Notes: generated from the sequence alone by a model not told the origin. DNA of 64,000 nt from UBA7430 sp002478765 (GCA_943789355.1 CALSTU010000003.1:232934-296933); one strand, 5' to 3'; shown: positions 17,674-27,671, counted from the first letter of the stretch. Numbers and translations: made by a program.

Positions 17674-17871
17674 CTATTCTTCAAGCTTTTTAACTCTTTG
17701 GTCTATTCGGAATAAATAGATGGCCAAACCGATGAAGATGATAGCGATAACAGCCACAACGACATAGATTTTACCATTAGATCGCATTACATCTGCCATT
17801 CCAACTGCTTGAGCAAGAGCTGAATTGATGAAAAATAAGCAACAAATGAGTGTACCAATTAATGACTTCAT
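17674..17871 (-). CDS. CcmD-like small membrane protein
   Basis: This 65-residue protein has a cleavable-looking hydrophobic N-terminus (ICCLFFINSALAQA) and a second hydrophobic helix (IYVVVAVIAIIFIGLAIYLF) ending in a basic, helical tail. Size, the single central membrane helix and its place between ccmC and ccmE fit CcmD, which helps release holo-CcmE from the CcmABC complex. Sequence conservation in this family is weak, so the call depends mainly on context. It lies 2 bases after ccmC. Confidence 0.72.
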   Translation of the reverse strand: MKSLIGTLICCLFFINSALAQAVGMADVMRSNGKIYVVVAVIAIIFIGLAIYLFRIDQRVKKLEE

Positions 17872-17873
17872 TT

Positions 17874-18536
17874 TTAAATATTTTCTTTATTAATTTCAAG
17901 TGTTTTGATACGATATCGAAGTTGTGCAACCCAAACACCTAATAGAATCCAACCTATAACTGCTGGATAGAACACCATACGCATACCGCTGTTTAAATCG
18001 TAATTACCAAAGGCAGGATTCCCTCCATTTCCCGGATGAAGACTGTCGGTCATTCGAGGTAGTACACCAATAAAAACGATCATCATAACAAAAGCGAGGA
18101 TGTTGTAGATTGCGCTAACCCGTGCTCGACTGTCATCATTTTCTATGCTATTTCTGAGGATAAAGTATGCGAGATATATAAGCATGGTAACAGCTGTGCC
18201 ATTTAATTTTGGGTCATTTACCCAAAAAGTACCCCAGGTAAATTGCGCCCAAATCATACCGGTCAATAATCCCAACAATCCCATGAACATACCTGTGGAA
18301 GCAAAAGCTTCAGCTTTCAGGTCTTTGGTTTTGTCAAAACCATTTAAAAATCGAATACTTTGGATCATTGAAAACAACATCAAAAAGATCATACTAAACC
18401 ACATGGTCACATGGAAGTATAAGTTTCGAATCGTTTCGTTAAGAATGTTTAGATGAGGAACGGGGAACAACAGGCCACCAATAATGCTGTATAAAATCAG
18501 TAAAATTCCGAGTATTTTCCACCATTTTGATTGCAT
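17874..18536 (-). CDS. ccmC: Haem exporter/handling protein CcmC
   Basis: This 220-residue membrane protein with six hydrophobic segments belongs to the CcmC/CcsA haem-handling family, which loads haem onto CcmE. The WWD-type loop reads TWGTFWVNDPKL near residue 105, a less tryptophan-rich version of the usual motif, with histidines in LYFHVTMW (about 40) and TDSLHPG (about 167) available as haem ligands. It is followed by the ccmD-like gene at 2 bases and preceded by ccmB at 15 bases. Confidence 0.88.
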   Translation of the reverse strand: MQSKWWKILGILLILYSIIGGLLFPVPHLNILNETIRNLYFHVTMWFSMIFLMLFSMIQSIRFLNGFDKTKDLKAEAFASTGMFMGLLGLLTGMIWAQFTWGTFWVNDPKLNGTAVTMLIYLAYFILRNSIENDDSRARVSAIYNILAFVMMIVFIGVLPRMTDSLHPGNGGNPAFGNYDLNSGMRMVFYPAVIGWILLGVWVAQLRYRIKTLEINKENI

Positions 18537-18551
18537 CGAAAAAAGCTTTTT

Positions 18552-19208
18552 TTAGTCACGCCAAAGGTACGGAAATAATAGGTAAGAGAGTAAAACGCTG
18601 GCAATATTTAATAATGCTAAAAACAAGAGTTGATTGCCTGCAATAAAAAGGTTGTTTTGACTCAAACAGATTTGGGATGTTTGAATTAAATTAAGAAGCA
18701 GCGGAAAAAGTAAAGGCATGCTTAAAACAGCCATCAATCCCGCGTTATTATTCGTTTTTGATGCTATTGCTGAAACTAATGTTAAAACAGAAGCTAAAGC
18801 AGAGCTTCCCAGTATAATGCAAAGTATGAATGAAACATTCGCTGTAATTGGATTTCCCAAGAAAAGACTGTAAATAAAATAACTTACAAGGGTTAAAAAA
18901 ATTAATAAGGCACTATTAAAGATCGTCTTAGCAATGATAATAGCTCTTGGATTGGCAATGGTGTAATAAAAAAGACTTTGGTCTGTAAGTTCTTTTTTGA
19001 AGCTTTGCAGACAGGCGTTCATAGCAGCAAACAACACAATGATCCAGAATAAGGCAATCCAGGAATTACGGTCTATCACGCCTTCAAAGCTTAAATAGGC
19101 AACATAACTTGTGCTGAGAACATACAAGAGCATGCTGTACAATGCATTGCGCTCTCGTCCGTTTAAACGAATGTCCTTAAGTACCAATTCTTTTACCTGA
19201 TGAAGCAT
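18552..19208 (-). CDS. ccmB: Cytochrome c maturation ABC permease CcmB
   Basis: This 218-residue protein with six membrane helices matches the CcmB permease, which works with the CcmA ATPase to release holo-CcmE. The N-terminal KELVLKDIRLNGRERNALY is typical of the family start before helix 1, and FKKELTDQSLFYYT lies in the cytoplasmic loop. No ccmA is found in the window, so the ATPase must lie elsewhere. It is the first gene of a five-gene minus-strand operon (B-C-D-E-F) with a -7 element just upstream. Confidence 0.88.
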   Translation of the reverse strand: MLHQVKELVLKDIRLNGRERNALYSMLLYVLSTSYVAYLSFEGVIDRNSWIALFWIIVLFAAMNACLQSFKKELTDQSLFYYTIANPRAIIIAKTIFNSALLIFLTLVSYFIYSLFLGNPITANVSFILCIILGSSALASVLTLVSAIASKTNNNAGLMAVLSMPLLFPLLLNLIQTSQICLSQNNLFIAGNQLLFLALLNIASVLLSYLLFPYLWRD

Positions 19209-19213
19209 AAATG

Positions 19214-19221
19214 CAAATATA
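19214..19221 (-). promoter_or_regulatory. Bacteroidota -7 element (TATATTTG) for the ccm operon
   Basis: TATATTTG on the minus strand ends 5 bases before the ccmB ATG at 19208, so the message would be nearly leaderless. No TTG at the usual -33 spacing. Confidence 0.4.
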
Positions 19222-19331
19222 GACTTTTATCAAATTAGACTCACTGAACCGTCGGGCTTTGTGCCTTTTTTTGGGTCAAAAACACAAATTAGGACAGCTT
19301 TCATTGGCTGCTTTCATTTTCGGATTGATTA

Positions 19332-19361
19332 TTGTGTTCATTTTCCTATTGGTTATATTTG
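19332..19361 (+). promoter_or_regulatory. Bacteroidota promoter (TTG, 19-base spacer, TATATTTG) for the outer-membrane receptor
   Basis: TTG at 19332-19334 and TATATTTG at 19354-19361 are separated by 19 bases, a full match to the -33/-7 promoter of Bacteroidota. It lies directly before the ATG at 19379, which decides that start over the open frame from 19259. Confidence 0.65.
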
Positions 19362-19378
19362 CATACAAACGATTTTAC

Positions 19379-21808
19379 ATGAAAAAACATCTTATTTTCC
19401 TTGTACTCCTACCGAGTTTGGTTCTTGCTCAAAATTACAGCAGAGATTCAGCCATCAGTGAAAGAATCCTTTCAGGATTTGTTTTGGACTCCCTGAGTCA
19501 AAATAGTTTGCCTTACGCATCGATTAGCCTATTAGATTCAGAGTCAAGTTCTCGATTAAAGGGCAGTATTTGCGACCAAAATGGAGGTTTTTCAATAGAA
19601 AAGATTCCTGTTGGGTCATATGATTTGTTGATAGAGTATATGGGTTATACTCCCAAATTATTGAAGGGAGTAGAGGTTCGTAAGCAAGATGTTCAGATCA
19701 ACATTGGCCCCATCTTATTGCGTAAATTTGTTGAAGAACTTCAAGAAGTTGAGTTGTTGGAAAAAAACACATTTGTAGTTCAAGAGATTGATAAAAAAGT
19801 CTTTAACGTGAGTCAGGACGAAGCAAATTCATCCGGTTCAGCACTCGGTTTGATGCAAAGTTTACCTTCTGTTGAGGTAGATGTAGAAGGTAATGTGAGT
19901 TTGCGTGGATCGGATCAAGTTCGACTCTATGTAGATGGAAAATCTTCTTTACAAAGTTCATCAGATTTATTGGAAAACCTTCCCGCATCCATGATTGAAT
20001 CCGTTGAATTAATCACCAATCCCTCTGTGAAGTACAGCCCAGAGGGTATGTCTGGCATCATCAATATTGTCTTAAAGAAAAACAAAGCCAGGGGGTTTAA
20101 TGGAAGCGGTTCATTGACCATGGGTTATCCTGATCGAAGAAATTTTTCGGCAACCATAAATCGACGTTCTAAAAAGTTAAATCTGTATTCATCGTACAGT
20201 ATCATGGCTCGTGAGGGCGCTTTCACTTCAGAAAGTGAAAAACAAACCTATTTTGATGAAGAAACTTTTTATTTGAAACAAGATAAACGGGGTGGAGATT
20301 ATCGTAAATCCCACACGCTCAAGGCGGGTTTGGATTTTACGCCAAATCCTCGTAACTATTTCACTCTAGAAGGAAAGTTCATCCCTTCAGAGCGAATAGG
20401 TAAGGATACAGTTCTCTACAACCAAACGTCCGTTAATGGTTTCAGTTCTTTCGACAGATTGACGCATTCAGCATCCGTTAATGGTTCCTCGGAATTTAGT
20501 CTTAGTGGAAGGAGTGAATGGTCCAATGGGTTAAAATCAGATCTTTATCTAAGTCAATCCAATCAAAGTATTGACAAATCTGACCATTACACAGAAACGT
20601 TACTGAATCAGAATGATTGGGTCGGTAATGCCCCTATTTATGAACAGCTGACTAACGAACGAGTTGATGATAAGTTTGAGTCAAAATTGGACTTTTCCAT
20701 AGGTAATGAAGACCATGGTAAGTGGGAATGGGGCTTGAGTTATCGAATTCGCCAAATGGATCAAGATCAATTTTCTGATTTAGGCTCAACGTATTTAGAC
20801 GGCTCCTCGCTGGATAACCGTTTTGTTTATGAAGATGAAGTTTATGCTGCTTATCTTAATTATGCGAAAGCTTATGGTTTGTGGTCTTTTCAGACAGGTC
20901 TTCGCGCAGAGCAGATGTCGACTCGTTCTTATTTGGATCAAATAGATTCTGTGTACACCACTTCGTATCATTCTTTATATCCAAGTTTGTACTTAAGCTA
21001 TAATATGGATGAACTTTCATCAGTTCAAGTAAGCTATTCTCGACGTGTCAATCGCCCAAAGTTTAGAGCCTTGAACCCTTTCCCAAAATATTCTGACCCT
21101 TACAATTTGAGAATGGGAAATCCTTTTTTAAAGCCAGAGTTTGTCAATTCGTATGAGTTGGGGTTTCAGAAATACAATCAGGGAGGTAGTTTTACGGCAT
21201 CCGTATTTGCGAAAGATATTCATGACAAGCAGCGTAGGTTCATCGCGGTAGATTCGAACAATGTTTCACGAGTGACTTATCAAAACTTAAATAGCACTTT
21301 GAATGTTGGTGTTGAATTTTTATGGTCTAAAAAAATATCATCGAGACTTAACTTAAGGCTAGGTTCATCCATTTATCATTCCAAAATGGATGCTTCAAAT
21401 TTAACGAGTACTTATGAGCAGTCTGCCATCAGAATGCGATCTAATTTTAATTTTTCTTGGAGCATGAAGGGGCATAAGCTTCAGATTTCGGGTTGGGTTC
21501 GTCCAGGAGGTCAAGTAGGTCAGGGGAAGATGAAAACCATGTTTAATACCGATTTGGTGTACGCAAAGAATATTTTTTCAGACAAAGGGAAGTTCACCGT
21601 AAAGATTAGTGACGTATTCAATACCAGTGGTTTTGGTATAGATACTTACGGGAAAATGTTTGATCAATCTTTTAGCTACAAAAGACAATCCCGAATTCTC
21701 AGTATCAGTTTAAGTTGTAACTTTGGTCGTAACAATGAAAGCCCTTCATCGCGAAAGAAAAAGGGGAATTATAACAGCCCTCGAGATACCGATGGGGGAT
21801 ATTTTTAA
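19379..21808 (+). CDS. TonB-receptor-like outer-membrane beta-barrel protein
   Basis: From the ATG at 19379 the product is 809 residues with a signal peptide (MKKHLIFLVLLPSLVLAQ). A carboxypeptidase-regulatory-like domain (about 30-110) precedes a plug domain (about 130-230) containing LRGSDQVRLYVDGK and VELITNPSVKYSPEG, then a long barrel (about 240-780). Such proteins import or export large substrates in a TonB-dependent way; the ligand is unknown. This belongs to the outer-membrane beta-barrel family 3 type rather than SusC. The end is a charged, asparagine- and serine-rich tail rather than the usual terminal aromatic. It is followed by a TonB receptor 9 bases on and a DUF4249 lipoprotein gene. 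Confidence 0.82.
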   Translation: MKKHLIFLVLLPSLVLAQNYSRDSAISERILSGFVLDSLSQNSLPYASISLLDSESSSRLKGSICDQNGGFSIEKIPVGSYDLLIEYMGYTPKLLKGVEVRKQDVQINIGPILLRKFVEELQEVELLEKNTFVVQEIDKKVFNVSQDEANSSGSALGLMQSLPSVEVDVEGNVSLRGSDQVRLYVDGKSSLQSSSDLLENLPASMIESVELITNPSVKYSPEGMSGIINIVLKKNKARGFNGSGSLTMGYPDRRNFSATINRRSKKLNLYSSYSIMAREGAFTSESEKQTYFDEETFYLKQDKRGGDYRKSHTLKAGLDFTPNPRNYFTLEGKFIPSERIGKDTVLYNQTSVNGFSSFDRLTHSASVNGSSEFSLSGRSEWSNGLKSDLYLSQSNQSIDKSDHYTETLLNQNDWVGNAPIYEQLTNERVDDKFESKLDFSIGNEDHGKWEWGLSYRIRQMDQDQFSDLGSTYLDGSSLDNRFVYEDEVYAAYLNYAKAYGLWSFQTGLRAEQMSTRSYLDQIDSVYTTSYHSLYPSLYLSYNMDELSSVQVSYSRRVNRPKFRALNPFPKYSDPYNLRMGNPFLKPEFVNSYELGFQKYNQGGSFTASVFAKDIHDKQRRFIAVDSNNVSRVTYQNLNSTLNVGVEFLWSKKISSRLNLRLGSSIYHSKMDASNLTSTYEQSAIRMRSNFNFSWSMKGHKLQISGWVRPGGQVGQGKMKTMFNTDLVYAKNIFSDKGKFTVKISDVFNTSGFGIDTYGKMFDQSFSYKRQSRILSISLSCNFGRNNESPSSRKKKGNYNSPRDTDGGYF

Positions 21809-21817
21809 GTCAGGTCT

Positions 21818-24190
21818 ATGAAACGAAATTTAGTCTATCTCATTCTGTTATTTAATTCCGTAATCTATGCTCAAGAATATTTTACGCTGAGTGGATTCAT
21901 TCGTGAAGCAGAAAGTTCAGAGGACCTTATTGGAGCGAATCTAGTTTGTGAAAATTTAAAAATTGGAGCAACAACCAATGTGTACGGATTTTATTCGATG
22001 CGCCTCCCTGAAGGGACACACTCCATTCGATATTCTTTTATTGGTTATGTCGATCAAGTTCTAGAAGTGAGTATAACAGAGGACGAAAAGGTGGATGTCT
22101 TTTTACAAACTTTTGCAGAACAACTTTCAGAAATTGTTCTTGAGGATGAGGCCAGCGCTAAAGTTCGTTCGATAGAGATGAGTGTTAACAGGTTGGAAAC
22201 TAAAGCGGTAAAGCAATTGGCGGCTATTGGGGGAGAAGTAGACATCATCAAGAGTATTCAGTTGCTTCCAGGAGTTACCAGTGTGGGGGAAGGGGCGAAT
22301 GGCTTTAACGTACGCGGAGGAGCGGTAGACGAAAATCTAGTTTTACTCGATGACATGACTCTTTACAATGCTTCTCATTTGTTCGGCTTTTTTTCGGTGT
22401 TTAATGCAGATGCCATCAAAGATATGAAACTCTATAAAGGAGGAATCCCCGCCGAATACGGCTCACGGGTTTCGTCAGTCTTGGATGTGCATCAGAAAGA
22501 AGGAAATTCAAATTATACGGAAGCATCTGGGGGAATAGGTTTGATATCAAGTCGGTTTATGGTGGAAGGACCGTTGTGGGATGAGAGTTCATTTATGGTG
22601 GCTGCTCGAAGGTCTTATGGTGATTTATTCTTGGCTTTTTCCAAAGATTCTGCTTTAAAGGATAATAAGTTGTACTTCTATGATTTGAATGTGAAGGCGA
22701 ATACTTGGCTCGGTAAAAAAGACCGTTTGTTTTTGTCTTCTTATATGGGTAGAGATGCCTTTAAATTTGGAAGTTTATTCGCGTCTTCATGGGGTAACGA
22801 AACCATTAACCTAAGGTGGTTGCATCTTTTTTCAGATCGAACCGTATCCAATTTATCGTACAACTTCAATGATTACGATTATCTAGTTTCTATTTTACCC
22901 GAAGGTTTTGAATTTGATTGGAAGTCAAACATTAGAAACCACCAATTGGAATATGATGTCTCTTATTATCACAGTAATGAACATCATTTTAAGGGGGGAC
23001 TGTCTGTAAATAAATACGATTTTGAACCTGGGTTGATAGCTCCTGCTGCCGATAGCTCTGCGATTGTCACCTTTGATATGAGAAATAAGTTTGCTTACGA
23101 AACGGCTTTGTTTTTTCAAGACGAATGGAAGGTGTCAGAACGTTTGCTGGTTAAAGCGGGTTTAAGATGGTCTTCGTTTTACAGAATGGGAAGTGATACT
23201 ATTTTGGTTTATGAAAATGACGCTCCGATTACATACGATCCAAGTTTGGCTCAATATACCAACGGGTCTGTTGTAGATTCTCTTTTTTATGGATCTAATG
23301 CTTTGGTGAAAAGTTATTCAAATTTAGAACCTAGATTGTCTGTGCGATACCAAATAGACGAATCCAATTCTTTAAAAGCGAGTTATCAGAAAATGAATCA
23401 ATACATGCATTTGATTACCAATGCAAGTTCCCCGACACCATTAGATATATGGGCCCCTTCAGGTCCCTTCATTAAACCCTTGAAAAGTCAGCAATATGCA
23501 TTGGGGTATTTTTACAGTTCAGATAATCAGATGTGGGATTTCACCAGTGAATTGTATTACAAGCGTTTGGATGATATAACGGATTATGTAGATGCCGCTG
23601 ATCTAGAGTTTAACAACCATCTTGAAACTGAAATTCTTTATGGTAAAGGTAGGGCTTATGGTTTGGAGTTAATGATTGAAAAGAAATTAGGCAGGCTTAC
23701 CGGATGGCTGTCCTACACCTATGCGAAAACCGAAAGTATGGTTTCGGGGAACGGAGCAGGTGGTCCAGGAATTAATTTGGGGAAGTGGTATCCTAATCCA
23801 CAAGATAAAACCCATGATTTGTCTTTGGTTGCATTTTATAAATTGAATAACAAGTGGTCCTTTTCGTCCAACTTTGTTTATTCAACAGGGATTCCTACAA
23901 ACTACCCTGAAGGAAAATATGAATATGAGGGCATTGTGGTGCCGCATTATTCCGGTTCAAGAAATCAAGAACGTCTGGAAGATTACCACCGATTGGATTT
24001 TGCGGCCACGCTAAGACCTCGAGAAAACGATCGCAGAGAATGGGTTTTTAGCATCTACAATATTTACAATCGAAAAAATGCTTCGTCACTCTATTTTCGA
24101 GAAAGTGAAGATTTTGCCGGACAAACGGAGGCTGTAAAGCTGTCTATTTTCCCCATAGTTCCTAGTGTCTCATATAATTTCAAATTCTAA
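21818..24190 (+). CDS. TonB-dependent receptor with regulatory domain
   Basis: This 790-residue outer-membrane receptor has a signal peptide (about residues 1-18), a carboxypeptidase-regulatory-like domain (about 20-105), a TonB plug (about 110-230) with GFNVRGGAVDENLVLLDD and KLYKGGIPAEYGSRVSSV, and a C-terminal beta-barrel ending in the aromatic YNFKF, typical of outer-membrane insertion. The substrate is not indicated. The stop overlaps the start of the DUF4249 lipoprotein by one base, the usual arrangement for this receptor/lipoprotein pair in Bacteroidota. Confidence 0.9.
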   Translation: MKRNLVYLILLFNSVIYAQEYFTLSGFIREAESSEDLIGANLVCENLKIGATTNVYGFYSMRLPEGTHSIRYSFIGYVDQVLEVSITEDEKVDVFLQTFAEQLSEIVLEDEASAKVRSIEMSVNRLETKAVKQLAAIGGEVDIIKSIQLLPGVTSVGEGANGFNVRGGAVDENLVLLDDMTLYNASHLFGFFSVFNADAIKDMKLYKGGIPAEYGSRVSSVLDVHQKEGNSNYTEASGGIGLISSRFMVEGPLWDESSFMVAARRSYGDLFLAFSKDSALKDNKLYFYDLNVKANTWLGKKDRLFLSSYMGRDAFKFGSLFASSWGNETINLRWLHLFSDRTVSNLSYNFNDYDYLVSILPEGFEFDWKSNIRNHQLEYDVSYYHSNEHHFKGGLSVNKYDFEPGLIAPAADSSAIVTFDMRNKFAYETALFFQDEWKVSERLLVKAGLRWSSFYRMGSDTILVYENDAPITYDPSLAQYTNGSVVDSLFYGSNALVKSYSNLEPRLSVRYQIDESNSLKASYQKMNQYMHLITNASSPTPLDIWAPSGPFIKPLKSQQYALGYFYSSDNQMWDFTSELYYKRLDDITDYVDAADLEFNNHLETEILYGKGRAYGLELMIEKKLGRLTGWLSYTYAKTESMVSGNGAGGPGINLGKWYPNPQDKTHDLSLVAFYKLNNKWSFSSNFVYSTGIPTNYPEGKYEYEGIVVPHYSGSRNQERLEDYHRLDFAATLRPRENDRREWVFSIYNIYNRKNASSLYFRESEDFAGQTEAVKLSIFPIVPSVSYNFKF

Positions 24191-25041
24191 TGAAAAAAGC
24201 AAGTATCTACATTCTGTTCATGATTCTTTTTACTTCTTGTGAAACCGTTGTTGAAGTGGATTTGCAAGACGGTGAAAAAAATTTAGTCGTGGAGTCTTAT
24301 CTTGAGTTTTCAAGTAAGACCAATATGGGCTTTGCACACGTATACCTCACGGAGTCAAGTGCTTTTTACGAAAACAATACACCCAAAGCAGTGTCTAGCG
24401 CAACCCTTACGATTAACGATATTTTTACATTGGTAGAGCATCCAGATTCTTCAGGTTATTATGTAAGTCAAGATTCAATACCTGCTGGTGCTCCAGAATT
24501 TGAACTTAAAATTACGGCTACAATTGATGAAAAAGAAGGGGCGTGGATCGCTAAAGATACTTACACAGAAATTCCGTCGATCGATTCTATCTATTACGTT
24601 TATAAACCCGCTTCTCCGCCATTCCAAGACGAGGGGTATTATGCAAAGATCATGTTGGTTGATCCTTTTGAGGTCTCTAACTTTTACCACTTAGATGTGT
24701 TCATTAACGATACCTTGAGTTTTGAATTAAATGGGGGTACCAAAAGATCTTCAATCTTGAGAGATGAATACACCAACGGTAGTGCTCTAGATTTTGAGGT
24801 GAATGACGCTCCCCTAAAATATGGAGATCACTTAAAAGTACGCTTATCTTCCATTACAGAAGAGGTGTATTTCTACTATTTCAATTTGTATACTTTACTT
24901 ACGGAGTCCAATGGTATTGGATCTCCACCTCCATTTCCTCTTTTCGGCAATGTGGTTTCTTTAAACGAAAATTTCAATAATGGTTTAGGGGGTTTTCAGG
25001 TCAGAAGCGTTACTCAAAAGACTGTTAGCATACAGGATTAA
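24190..25041 (+). CDS. DUF4249-family lipoprotein
   Basis: The 283-residue protein begins with a lipoprotein signal peptide and lipobox FTSC (cysteine about residue 17), then CETVVEVDLQDGEKNLVVES, the start typical of DUF4249. The body is beta-rich with no membrane helices, so it should sit on the outer membrane facing the periplasm or surface. Proteins of this family are encoded next to TonB receptors and are thought to act with them, but no ligand is known. Translation is coupled to the receptor gene. No terminator is seen after the stop. Confidence 0.8.
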   Translation: MKKASIYILFMILFTSCETVVEVDLQDGEKNLVVESYLEFSSKTNMGFAHVYLTESSAFYENNTPKAVSSATLTINDIFTLVEHPDSSGYYVSQDSIPAGAPEFELKITATIDEKEGAWIAKDTYTEIPSIDSIYYVYKPASPPFQDEGYYAKIMLVDPFEVSNFYHLDVFINDTLSFELNGGTKRSSILRDEYTNGSALDFEVNDAPLKYGDHLKVRLSSITEEVYFYYFNLYTLLTESNGIGSPPPFPLFGNVVSLNENFNNGLGGFQVRSVTQKTVSIQD

Positions 25042-25185
25042 AAAGTAGATTTTATTCGAGACTTGATCAAAGAGGCTTTAAAATCATGATTACCTATGCT
25101 ATATTGGACGATTCAGTATCAACTTTTTAAGATTGTTACAAATAGTTGAAGAATCTTATTACTTTTACCCGGAATTCAAATACTT

Positions 25186-26223
25186 ATGTACAAAACGATC
25201 ATCCGCCCACTACTTTTCTGTTTTGACCCGGAAAAAGTTCACCATTTCACCTTCAACCTCATTAAATTGATGCAAAGCATTCCTTTTGTGTCATCAATAA
25301 CACGAGCCTTATATACCCCAAAGAATCCAAAGTTAAAACGAACCGTTTTCGGTTTGGAGTTTGATAATCCGGTAGGATTAGCAGCCGGTTTTGATAAAGA
25401 AGCGAAGCTCTATAATGAATTGGCCAATTTCGGTTTTGGTTTTATTGAAATAGGAACCCTGACCCCGGTAGGGCAAGATGGAAATCCTAAACCACGCCTT
25501 TTTCGATTGCCTCAAGATTCCGGATTAATCAATCGTATGGGTTTTAATAATGAAGGTGTAGATGCTGCTGTAGCTCGTTTGAAAAAACGAAAGACCAAAG
25601 TACTTATTGGAGGTAATATTGGTAAAAATAAAGTCACACCTAATGAAAAAGCTGATGAGGATTATTACAAAACCTTTCATGCTCTTTACGAACACGTTGA
25701 TTATTTTGTGGTGAATGTGAGTTCTCCCAATACACCTGATCTTAGAGCCCTTCAAGATAAAGAACCTTTGACCAAATTGTTGAAAATGCTCAAGGATGAA
25801 ATGCTTTTGAAGCCCAAACAAAAGCCCATTCTTTTAAAAATTGCTCCAGATTTAAATAACGAACAGCTCGACGACATCATCAGTATTGTCACTGAAGTTA
25901 AGATAGATGGCGTCATTGCCACCAACACCACGATTGATCGTTCTATGCTTACGACACCTTCATCAAAAGTGAAAGCCATCGGTGCCGGTGGATTGAGCGG
26001 GAAACCTGTAAAAAAACGTTCCACAGAAGTGATTGCATATTTACATCAAAAATCTAACGGAGCTTTTCCAATTATTGGAGTTGGTGGGATTTATACCGCT
26101 GAAGATGCGATAGAAAAACTTAAGGCAGGGGCGAGTTTATTACAAGTCTATTCTGGATTTATTTATGAAGGTCCTTCCATGATTAAGAAGATTTGCAAAG
26201 GAATTGTAAAAGCGGGCTTGTAA
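25186..26223 (+). CDS. pyrD: Dihydroorotate dehydrogenase (quinone), class 2
   Basis: This 345-residue flavoenzyme oxidises dihydroorotate to orotate in pyrimidine synthesis and passes electrons to the quinone pool. The N-terminal MYKTIIRPLLFCFDPEKVHHF helix is the class 2 membrane-association segment. PVGLAAGFDKEA (about 64-75) and IEIGTLTP bind FMN, and VVNVSSPNTPDLR (about 170-182) holds the catalytic serine of class 2 enzymes. The C-terminal GVGGIYTAEDA and LQVYSGFIYEGP bind the FMN phosphate. The length is normal. No other pyrimidine genes are adjacent; hisS follows 56 bases later. Confidence 0.95.
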   Translation: MYKTIIRPLLFCFDPEKVHHFTFNLIKLMQSIPFVSSITRALYTPKNPKLKRTVFGLEFDNPVGLAAGFDKEAKLYNELANFGFGFIEIGTLTPVGQDGNPKPRLFRLPQDSGLINRMGFNNEGVDAAVARLKKRKTKVLIGGNIGKNKVTPNEKADEDYYKTFHALYEHVDYFVVNVSSPNTPDLRALQDKEPLTKLLKMLKDEMLLKPKQKPILLKIAPDLNNEQLDDIISIVTEVKIDGVIATNTTIDRSMLTTPSSKVKAIGAGGLSGKPVKKRSTEVIAYLHQKSNGAFPIIGVGGIYTAEDAIEKLKAGASLLQVYSGFIYEGPSMIKKICKGIVKAGL

Positions 26224-26279
26224 GCAATTCTTCTTGTTGATAGAATTAACTACTTTAGAGAACTGAACACGAAATTATA

Positions 26280-27644
26280 ATGGCTCAAAAACCATCCATA
26301 CCCAAAGGAACACGCGATTTTTCTCCAGCTGTAATGCTCAAGAGAAACTACATCATTGAAGTCATCAAGAAAGCGTTTAAAACCTTTGGGTTTTTACCTA
26401 TCGAGACGCCATCAATGGAAAATCTATCTACCCTAATGGGAAAGTATGGAGAGGAAGGTGATCGCTTGATATTTAAAATATTAAATTCTGGAGATTACCT
26501 CAAAAATGTAGATGCTCAAAGCGATTTTGATGCTAAAAAAATGATGCCTAAAATTTCTGAAAAAGCACTTCGTTATGATTTGACAGTTCCTTTTGCACGA
26601 TATGTAGTTCAGCATCAAAATGACATAGCCTTACCTTTCAAGCGTTATCAAATACAACCCGTGTGGCGAGCAGATCGTCCTCAGAAAGGCCGGTTTAGAG
26701 AATTTTATCAGTGCGATGCCGATGTGGTTGGTTCTCAATCATTACTGTATGAGGTAGAACTCATTCAGCTTTACGATAAAGTTTTCACCGACTTAAAACT
26801 TCCTTCCGTCATCAAGTTTAACAATCGAAAAATTCTCTCAGGAATTGCAGAGGTTATTGGAGAAGAGGATCGGCTGATTGACATGACCGTTGCCATTGAT
26901 AAACTCGACAAAATTGGGATTGACAAAGTGAAAGAAGAAATGTTGGAAAAAGGCATTTCAATCACAGCTGTTGAAAAGATCGATCCTATTTTAAACATGC
27001 AGGGAAATGTCAGTGAAAAGTTACGCACCATGCGTGAGGTTTTAGCAGATTCTATTCTGGGGATAGAAGGTGTTGAGGAGATTCAAAAAGTGATTGATAA
27101 ATTAGCGGTATTAGGTTTAGAAACCACAGAAGTAGATTTTGACTTAACGCTTGCCCGGGGATTAAACTACTACACAGGTTCGATCTTTGAGGTGCAAGCC
27201 AAAGGTGTACAAATGGGCAGCATTGGTGGTGGCGGTCGCTACGATGATTTAACGGGAATTTTTGGATTGAAAAATATGCCAGGAATTGGCATCTCTTTTG
27301 GTTTGGATCGCATCTATTTAGTTTTAGAAGAATTAGCTTTATTTCCGAGCTTGGAAGCCGATTTCACCCAAGTGATGTTTGTTAATTTTGGTGAAAAAGA
27401 AGCGGATTATTGCCTCAAAGTTCTTCAAAAAATTCGCCGTGCAGGAATTAATTCTGAGTTGTACCCCGATGCTGCAAAGATGAAAAAGCAAATGAATTAT
27501 GCGAATAAAAAAGGAATTCCTTATGTGGTTCTCGTTGGTGAAGATGAGATGAAAAGTGATTTGTTAACCATCAAAAACATGACCGATGGCTCCCAGTCTA
27601 ATCGCACAATTATTGAGTTGATTGATTGGATAAATTCCTTGTAG
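26280..27644 (+). CDS. hisS: Histidyl-tRNA synthetase
   Basis: The 454-residue class II aminoacyl-tRNA synthetase attaches histidine to its tRNA. KPSIPKGTRDFSP at the start is the family opening; motif 2 appears as VWRADRPQKGRFREFYQCD (about 128-146). LARGLNYYTGSIFEV (about 285-300) is a histidine-binding segment and GIGISFGLDRI (about 335) is motif 3. The anticodon-binding domain occupies about 360-454. It is a complete, ordinary-length enzyme. No terminator is obvious before the convergent MFS gene 27 bases away. Confidence 0.95.
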   Translation: MAQKPSIPKGTRDFSPAVMLKRNYIIEVIKKAFKTFGFLPIETPSMENLSTLMGKYGEEGDRLIFKILNSGDYLKNVDAQSDFDAKKMMPKISEKALRYDLTVPFARYVVQHQNDIALPFKRYQIQPVWRADRPQKGRFREFYQCDADVVGSQSLLYEVELIQLYDKVFTDLKLPSVIKFNNRKILSGIAEVIGEEDRLIDMTVAIDKLDKIGIDKVKEEMLEKGISITAVEKIDPILNMQGNVSEKLRTMREVLADSILGIEGVEEIQKVIDKLAVLGLETTEVDFDLTLARGLNYYTGSIFEVQAKGVQMGSIGGGGRYDDLTGIFGLKNMPGIGISFGLDRIYLVLEELALFPSLEADFTQVMFVNFGEKEADYCLKVLQKIRRAGINSELYPDAAKMKKQMNYANKKGIPYVVLVGEDEMKSDLLTIKNMTDGSQSNRTIIELIDWINSL

Positions 27645-27671
27645 AAATTTATTCATTTTACAAGTGCTGCT

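Noticed and set aside
19259..19378. N-terminal extension of the outer-membrane barrel gene
   Set aside because: It begins with TTG, lies over the promoter and would bury the signal peptide; ATG at 19379 is used.
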